DNA of 64,000 nt from Tachypleus tridentatus. Its lineage: Eukaryota; Arthropoda; Merostomata; Xiphosura; Limulidae. The position numbers and the translations under genes are program-made. Position 1 is the first letter of the stretch, and each line of letters begins with the position of its first letter. The notes under the pieces were generated by a model that had not been told where the DNA came from, made no database searches, and was given only the letters and a program-made list of their open reading frames with translations. The DNA lies in the NCBI RefSeq assembly GCF_004210375.1, contig NC_134827.1, forward strand, positions 100,177,285 to 100,241,284, given 5' to 3'. This document shows positions 49,501 through 58,500 of the stretch, in pieces.

Positions 49501-52500
49501 AAATCGCGCTTCTTTATCCCACTACCACTCTATAATGGTGATATGCCTGAAGACAAAAGGTCTACTTTTCGAAAGCGCTCGATTGTATCAACATTGTATC
49601 AAGGTTCCTCCTACCAGCGTGTTTCAATGGGCTTTTTTCCAACGAGTTCTTGTTTACTTTAAAATGACTGTCAAGTGTTGGCATATTTACCATTTGTTTG
49701 TCTTGGCGCAAAACTACACAATGGTCTATATGCACACTTTCAACCATGATGAATCAATCCCTGGACATTTGACGTTGTAATTAAGTTCGGAAGATCACCG
49801 ATAACCCACCAGAAGATTATTTGGTATTTAATAATACGTGTTTATAATTGATATATTAATTAACCACCTAATCGATGACAGACAAACTCAGCATAGATGA
49901 TTTCCTAACCTGTCGAGATTACATTTCGTATTTTTACCTTTATGTATTTATCTTATTCTATTTATATACATGTGTTTCCAACATTCCAACATGAAATACA
50001 GCATTGCTTTGAAAGAAAACACTATCTTAATTACCTAGGGGAAATTGTATTATGATTAATTTAAACTGCTCCTACAAATACAAATTTCTTTCGTTTCTAT
50101 CATGTTCACATAATATACAGTGTTTTTAATATAACTAAACGTCTCGACCCTGAGTTGCCGCAACTTCGAGAAAACACATTCAACTTTTATGCCTTGTTGA
50201 TCATTACAAAATTTAGGGTCCGTAATAGGTTTTTGGTTTTGTTTGAATTTTACGCAAAGCTACACGAGGGCTATCTGTGCTAGCCGTCCCTAATTTGGCA
50301 GTGTAAATCTATAAGGAAGGCACCTAGTCATCACCACCCACCGGCAACTCTCAGGCTACTCTTACCAACGAATAATGGGATAAACCGTCACATTATAACA
50401 CTCCCACGGATGAAAGAGCGAGAATCTTTGGTGTGACGGGGGATTCAAACCCACGACCCTCAGATTACTAGTCGAGTACCTTACCGCCTGGCCATACCAG
50501 GGCCTCCCTATTATCTTAATCCTTTTAAACGTTTATCTTGATTATTATTATAATTCATTTATTTATTTGTAAACACAATTTCAGTATCTTATTAATCCTT
50601 AACATAAAATCCTAACTTGTAATTTTGAGTTACCTTTTATGTCTCTTATCTTGTTCAGAGATAACTCACGCCCAATAACCGAAAGTGAAACAATGATTTC
50701 TTTTTTATATTTTTACACCGGAAATAGTTTATTATTGTTAACCACTTAACAAAAAAAATATCCTGACGAAGTGGCTTGTGATAACATTCGTAATAACAGT
50801 GCAATTTATTTATATAAAATATAACCAATTAGCGAATGGTATATTTATAGTTAGACTGCGTAAAAGTTTTTTAGAATGAACACACTAGTTCTGACAGATC
50901 TTTACCACGCGACAGATGTCCTTGATCTCCTGGAAGTAATTTAGATAATGAAAAATCAAAAATATAGTTTTAATAACGGCCCTCTGTCAAGTCATTTGTG
51001 CACCAACGCAACAGCAGCGAAACCTGTTTACTGTTTTCTTTTCTTAACATTATATTGTTTTGAATTTCGCGCAAAGCTACTCGAGGATTATCTGCGCTAG
51101 CCGTTTCTAATTCAGTAGTTTAAGACTAGAGAGATGGCAGCTGGTCATCCCCACCCACCGCCAACTCTTGGGCTACTCTTTTACCAGCGAATATTTGGAT
51201 TAACCGTAAATTATAACGACCCCACAGCTGAAAGGGCGAGCATGATTGATGTAACGGGGATTCGAACCCGTGACTCTAAGATTATGAGTTAAGTGCCTTA
51301 ACCACCTGGCCATGCCGGGCCTTACATTATATGAACATATACCAAATGTGGTTTCTGAGCTATATAATAAACTATAATTGGTTTGGTTTGAATTTCGCGC
51401 AAAGCTACACAAGAGTTATCTGCGCTAGCTGTCTCTAATTTAACTGTATAAGACTAGAGGGAAGGCAGCAAGTCACCACCACCGCCAACTCTTGGGCTAC
51501 TCTTTTACCAACGAACAGTGGTATTGACTGTCACATTATAACACTCCCACGGCTGAAAGGGCGAGCATGTTTGGTGCGACGGGGATTCGAGCAGGCGACC
51601 CTCAGATTATGAGTCGTGTGCCTTAACTACCTGGCCATGTTGGGCCTTACATTATATGAACATACATAAAATGTAATTTTAAAGCTATCTAAATCAACTA
51701 TAATGATTCCACGTGTATTAATTGTTTATGCAGTATTAAAAAAAAAACGTGTTTGTTGTTCTTCATTTCTTATCTGCTAATTGTTCGAATTTATAAGTTC
51801 TTAATGTATGTTGTTTTTTGTTTTTTTCCTACAACAAAAGCCCCTAGTGGCAGGATGGTATGTCTACAGACTTATAACACTAGAAATCGGAATTCAATAC
51901 CCAATAGTGGGTAGAACACAGATAACCCATTGTGTAGTTTTATGCTTAAGTTCAAACTAACCTACGATATCAAATATATTACATTTAGAAAAATATTTAA
52001 GTACAGAATAAAATCAATTTGGAAATACAATTACTTTCCATTTTCGCACAAAGCTACACAACAGCTATCTGTGCTAACCGCCATTGATTTGAAATAATAT
52101 AGATTCGAGAGAAAGCAACTAGTCAATAGCACAATCTACCAACTCTTGAGCTATTGTAACCAAAACGCGCGATATGATTGTCACACTTATATCACATTTG
52201 TTGCCACTTATTTGCGTCGCACAACTTCTTTTACTTTCTGCAATAGAACGATAACCATCAACTTTTGGATTCACAATCCAGCTCGTCAACACTAATAAAT
52301 GCCCGTAAAAATATACAGTACTGGTTTCGATAAATAAGAGCTGTTATAATTTAGTCATTATGATTTATGATTTTAGTTGTTCATAAATGTCTCGAGGCTG
52401 AAGCGATGTTTGAGTTTTCTTATAGAAAGTCACGTGTAGCTATATTCTAATCGAGAAGAAAAATTAAAGTTTTATTTGCTCCTGATTAAAAAATGTGGCT

Positions 52501-55500
52501 CTTGTTACAAGCTAATATCGATGGCATTACAATGTTTTAGTGTTTTGTTTTTCAGATTTTATAAGAGGTTAACAAATCAACATCTTAGCGTTGCTAACCT
52601 AAAGACTTGCCACTGATCCTCCAGGGGTCAGTTGAAACGATTTACTCGCTCAACTAAAAACAAAATAATCTTAGTTAAGTTTTTTAAATATATAACGTAC
52701 TAACACTGACAATGTTAAATATAAATACCTCAATCATTTTATTTCGATTCCCCAATTTCTGTTTTCTTACAATTTGTGTTAATGTGTGGGTTTTAAACTC
52801 TTAAATTTAACAATTTCGTTGTGTTAACAATATTTACTTGATACGTTGATGGGTTTCATGACCTTTAGACGATTGATTCCCAAAAGTATTTTAATGAAAT
52901 CATAACTATAAGAAATTATGTGACGATAACTGCGCTGAGCTCAAAACAGGTGTTAAAAAATAATACCTCTTCTGTCGTTTCAGTTGAAACGACCTATACG
53001 CATGGTCAAGATTATTTAGCTGTTATAAACATTTCATTTGTGTTGAGTGAAGAGAAGAAAAATAAAAGTTCAATGTCCGGGAGCAGTACGTTTGATTTCC
53101 TTCCTCCAGGAAACTCGAGTGGCGCGTGAGTGCCAACAGACTATTCTTTAATTCCACTTTAACAATATATTCTTTCCACACACTAACCAACAACACACAT
53201 CAAGGCCACACAGCTATTCTCTAGCAACACATCAGAACGCGTGGCGTAGTTCTGTAGTTCATGCTTTGTGGGGGCCTGTTTGAAAAGATGGAGGTGGGGC
53301 TGAAAACTGTACAGGTTATGCTCAACTCCTGGCAGACTAAACCACATACTTTAGAAATCCCTCCCCTACTCCTGTGTGTATTGTACTGACTTGTTCATCA
53401 CGTATCTTTTGAACACCTTTCTATGAAGTGAGTAGGTAAGAAAGGAATTTCCTTACCCTTCTACTGCGGTCATGAACTATTCGAGTCATTATTCTCTGTT
53501 AGTATTATGTGGAGATTTTTTTCTCTCTGTTTCTCTGTAGAGAAAACCCTCTGTGACAAAATATGACGCTTATGTTTTTAATTGCTTCCCAGTTAATTTT
53601 AACTCAACATTTTATTAGGGGATTAAGGGTTACAAAAGAATAAAAAAGTGTTACACTAAATGTACATTATATCTAAAGTGTGTCTTTTTGTTGTTGTTTT
53701 TCCCTTTTACAAAGCCACGTCGGGCTATCTGCTGTGTCTACAGAGGGGAATTAAACTCGTGATTTTTAGCGTTGCAAATCCGTAGACTTACCGCTGTCCC
53801 AGCGGTGGACAATATATCTAAACACATAAAAGTACCTTTTGGATAGGGCACTCAATATATAATATGAAGGTCGCGGGTTCGAATCCCCATCACACCAAAC
53901 ACGCTCGCCATTTTAGCCGTGGGGACGTAAATAATGTGACGCTGAATCCCACTATTCGCTAGTTAAAGAGTAGCCCAAGAATTGGCGGTGAGGGGTGATG
54001 ACTAGCTGCCTTCCCTTTAGTCTTTCACTGCTAAATTAGAGACAGATAGCGCAGATAGCTTTCGTGTAGCTTTACGCGGAATTCAAAACAAAGAAACCTT
54101 TTGATTCGACCTAGACGGGATTGATTCATAGCACTCAACTAATTATCAAAACTAGTTATATAGATCACAACTAAAATTAACTAAATAATTTATGTACCTA
54201 ATTTAATATATATCGGTCTAACTAGGACGATGGCAACATCATAAAACATATACACATAATATGAGGATTCACTGATTCATCAGTTGTGCACTCTCGCTTT
54301 CAACGATATTTTAGGCTATACAGCCGCTAACAAGTCCAACTAGTTACCACAAAGTACAACACAGATACCACAAACTGATTAAAAATTACCACAAACTACA
54401 CAATGAAAAATAAATAAATAAAAGAAAATATATGTATATATTATCATTTGAGCAAATATCCCTTGTTACAATATATAAACTAGAACACGTAACTTATGTC
54501 TTCATACATATGTACAACAGAGGTAATTAAAATAAACGAAATAACAGACATCTCAGATAGAACAAAATAATACCAGAAGATTTCACAGAATATACTGTGA
54601 TTAATCGATAAAACGGTTTAATATCCTTTCTTATGAGCCATTTTGACGGTTTCTGCAAACGAAATTACAATATAGTTGTGACGGATAATATTTTTGCTCA
54701 TTTGCATGTGTGTTTGGTGTACTTTGCGGTAATTGGTAGGATTGCCAATAATAGCTTAACATATATATTTGTTAGTCCTAAGCCAATACATCAAACTAAC
54801 GCAGAATAATAATTATTATAATAAATGTATGTCTAATAACAAAATTCACGTTAACAGAAATAATAATATTGGACTTATATTATTAATGAAACTAACATTA
54901 AAGATAGAATGTAACTTACCAAAATACGTAAAACTTAATATCAACCTATTGAACCAACCCTCAGTGATCAGCGAAGGGCTGGTTAACAACTTGAACAGCG
55001 TAACTCACGAATAGCTTAAGATCAGATATAAATGGCTACGACACGTGTTAACTGATTAATTACAGAATCGGGTAGCTAGATAATCCAGCGGAAACCTAAT
55101 GAGTACGAATGTACAACAAAATTTAACAAAAAAATCGTGGAATAAATATTTGAAATATTTAAATAACCAGTTTAAATATAACCGAAAGAAAACTCACTAT
55201 CATGTTATGAAAAGTGTATAACACAACAAATCCGACTCTAGCGCATACCTTAAACGGAAACCGGACAGTTGTTAGAACCTAATAATTGTTTAGTTGTCCG
55301 GTTACCATTAGGGTCAAATAATGAAGTAACTTAAACTGGTAATATAATAAACATATATCTAATTAATTTAAGTCACGTAATGCAAATTTAAAAATTAAAT
55401 AAAATAGACTTAGATTTATACAGTTTATATAACGGAATAAATTACAATAGTAATATAGTAGGCCTAGATATATATACAGTTCATATAATGGAGATAATTC

Positions 55501-58500
55501 GTATAATTATTGTTTAATTGTATAATAAACAAGTGTTATCAAAATGTCCTGGATTCCACCTACACACATGGTCAATTTACAAGTTTACTTGATTGTTTTA
55601 GGATATTCCTACAAAACTAATCTAGGGCTGTCTGCGCAAGTGGTCCCTAATTTTGACCCCTATAAAGTGGTTTGTGAGTTAACAGCTCCCACAACCAAAT
55701 CCTAAACCATTTGACTGACCAAAAAGTGGAATTAGACCACACTCTTAACAGCGAACCCACAGCCAAAAAGCACACATCGCGTTATTTTTTGTTGTTAAGT
55801 TTTTTTTGTGAGGAATGAAAAGGACACAAATGGGGTCGCCAATCCATCGTCTCGTACATTAACAACTGGCCAAACTCAGCTTCAATTTATGTTAAATATT
55901 GAGAATTATCCGAAATGTTAAAGTGATAAGATATAAGACAGAAAACATTAACAATGACCATTTAGGCAAAATTAAAAAGTAGTAACAGTGATAAATATAA
56001 CAATTATATAACTGGAAGAAACTAACTTGATTTCATAGGTTAAGCTAACAGAAGATAAAATTAATGCCATAAGGATAAAATTAACGTAATCCTTTCGAAA
56101 GTACTTCCTGAGACCAAATGTTGGAGTGAATTAATTAGCAAGATACAAGACTTGAGTGAAAAATTTAACATATGTGCTTAGAAGAACAAGTGGTATAGTT
56201 GGACCTGTGTGAAAATATACACGGAAAATAATTTATATTCTAAAAAATGGACTCCACTCAGGTACGTCAGATAGTAAGCAAGCCTAATAGCCAGAGCTGG
56301 AAGCGGATAGGAAGTTCTATTTTTATCCAAATTAGAACCCGTTTCAGGTGTGACGTTAGTGTCCAGGAAAGAAAAAAAAATTTTTTTTTCAAAATACGTA
56401 ATACTTCCTTTATTAACACTACAAACAACATTTCTAGTAAATGACCTCTGATAAGTATGAAAATGCTATTTTCACATGTATGTGCAGACTACTACGTATT
56501 ACAGAAGAAATTTTATAATCAAAATCCATCATCAAAAAAATAAAAAAGTAAATTTCATAAGTGGGCGCAAGTCCGGCAGGAATGAGGGTTCCTTCGCACC
56601 CCCTGACTACGGGCTTGTAGTGAGTAAGTTGTTCAGGGAAATTAAATATATCCATGGATGACAGTTTAAATTTAGCTTGGAAAACGAGAATAAACAAATT
56701 AAAATAATGTGTAAAGACTTGCCAGAAACTGTTAAGAGAAGAGGCTGCTAAAATATTTCTAGAAGTGGAATAGTTATCTTGCAAGAATAGTTCTCGAACT
56801 TTCAGCCCTGATAAACATTAACGGTGAAACGTTGGTAAAAACTATTTTATTAATATGTAAAAAGTAATGGCCGTTTTTTTTTTTCAATATAATTTTACTG
56901 CCAAGTTCTCTTAATTTGATAAAGAGAAGTAAAAGGTATTCTTACTGAAGCTTAAAATTATCCGGAATCGACTGAATAAAGGCGTCGAACTTCTTTGTAC
57001 TATACTTTAAAGATAACAGGATCAGAGGACACAAGTTTAAGATTTGGGAGATAAAAGAGATTAAGAGTTAAAAGCTGTATTTTTATAAGGTGAATGGCTC
57101 GCTGTCGGCAGTAGTGGTTTGGTTTGTTTTGAATTTCGCGCAAAGCTACTCGAGGGCTATCTGCGCTAGCCGTCCCTAATTTTGCAGTGTAAGACTAGAG
57201 GGAAGGCAACTAGTCATCACCACCCACTGCCAACTCTTGGAATACTCTTTTACCAACGAATAGTTGGATTGACCGTCACATTATAACGCTCCCATGGCTG
57301 AAAGGGCGGGCTGTTGTGTGACGGGGATTCGAACACGCGACCCTAAGATTACGAGTCGAGTGCCTTAACCACCTGGCCATGCCGGGCCCGGCAGTAGTGT
57401 GAAGAGGAACACTTTACAAGAGTTTAAGAACTTAATCAAAGATATCCTGGAAAGCAAAGTGAGTATAAATTTCATCTTTTCCCGAAGACAGCTGTGAAGA
57501 ACCAGTGAGAGTGATTTATTGAGTTCTGTCCACGAAATTTGTGACGTTAAATACATATTTTATTGTATGTAATAAGCTGTGAATAGTATCACTGTAGCAC
57601 AAATGGTATAGCATAGGTTTCCAATGTGAGAAAAAGTCTTTTATATTCTGATATGCACCACTGTAAGCGCAGATATTCCTCGTGTAGTTTTGCGCGAAAT
57701 TCAAAAACAAACACCACTGTAACATGAATAAAACAGAATGCTAAGTCAAACCGCGCTGTGAAAGAATGCAAAGGTGTGTGTGTGTGTTAATAACATCTCA
57801 CTAAACAATATAAAAAAGTTTTTGTACACATGTACTACCTAAGCATAAAAAAATGAATGTAATACTTTTAGCCTTAGCTGTCCAATCGAAGGTGGAAGCT
57901 ACTACAGTCAAATAATGTTGTTTAAATATATAAAGTTCAACTTGAAAGTTAAGTATTATTTTACAAATATTCAGCTTGTTGAGAAACTCAAATTGCTTAC
58001 TGACGACACTTTTTGTCTATTTTAACAGACTCTGTATTTTTATTGATATTTTTACATGACAAATACTTTTAAATACAAAAAAGGGATAATAAAGCTTCTG
58101 TATTAGACTAAAATTGGCCCGGCATGGCCTAGCGCGTTAAGGCGTGCGCTTCGTAATCTGAGGTCGCGGGTTCGCGCCCGAGTCGCGCCAAACATGCTCG
58201 CCCTCCCAGCCGTGGGGGCGTTATAATGTTACGGTCAATCCCACTATTCGTTGGTAAAAGAGTAGCCCAAGAGTTGGCGGTGGGTGGTGATGACTAGCTG
58301 CCTTCCCTCTAGTCTTACACTGCTAAATTAGGGACGGCTAGCACAGATAGCCCTCGAGTAGCTTTGTGCGAAATTCCAAAACAAAGCATAGACTAAAATT
58401 AATTTCGATGTAGATTTGTTAACGTATATGAAATTTATTTGGCCGACTTTGTAGATGTATAAATTCAGCTAATGAATAAAATTATTGCTCAGTTACTGAC

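Noticed and set aside
49448..49780. 110-residue open frame on the plus strand
   Set aside because: It reads through a hammerhead-like repeat block and has no recognisable domain or splice context.
50766..50800. CTGACGA near 50764 as another hammerhead-like motif
   Set aside because: No GAAA follows a plausible hairpin.
56247..56261. ATGGACTCCACTCAG followed by GTACGT as a mini first exon
   Set aside because: Five codons with a donor is too little evidence, and no partner exon was seen.
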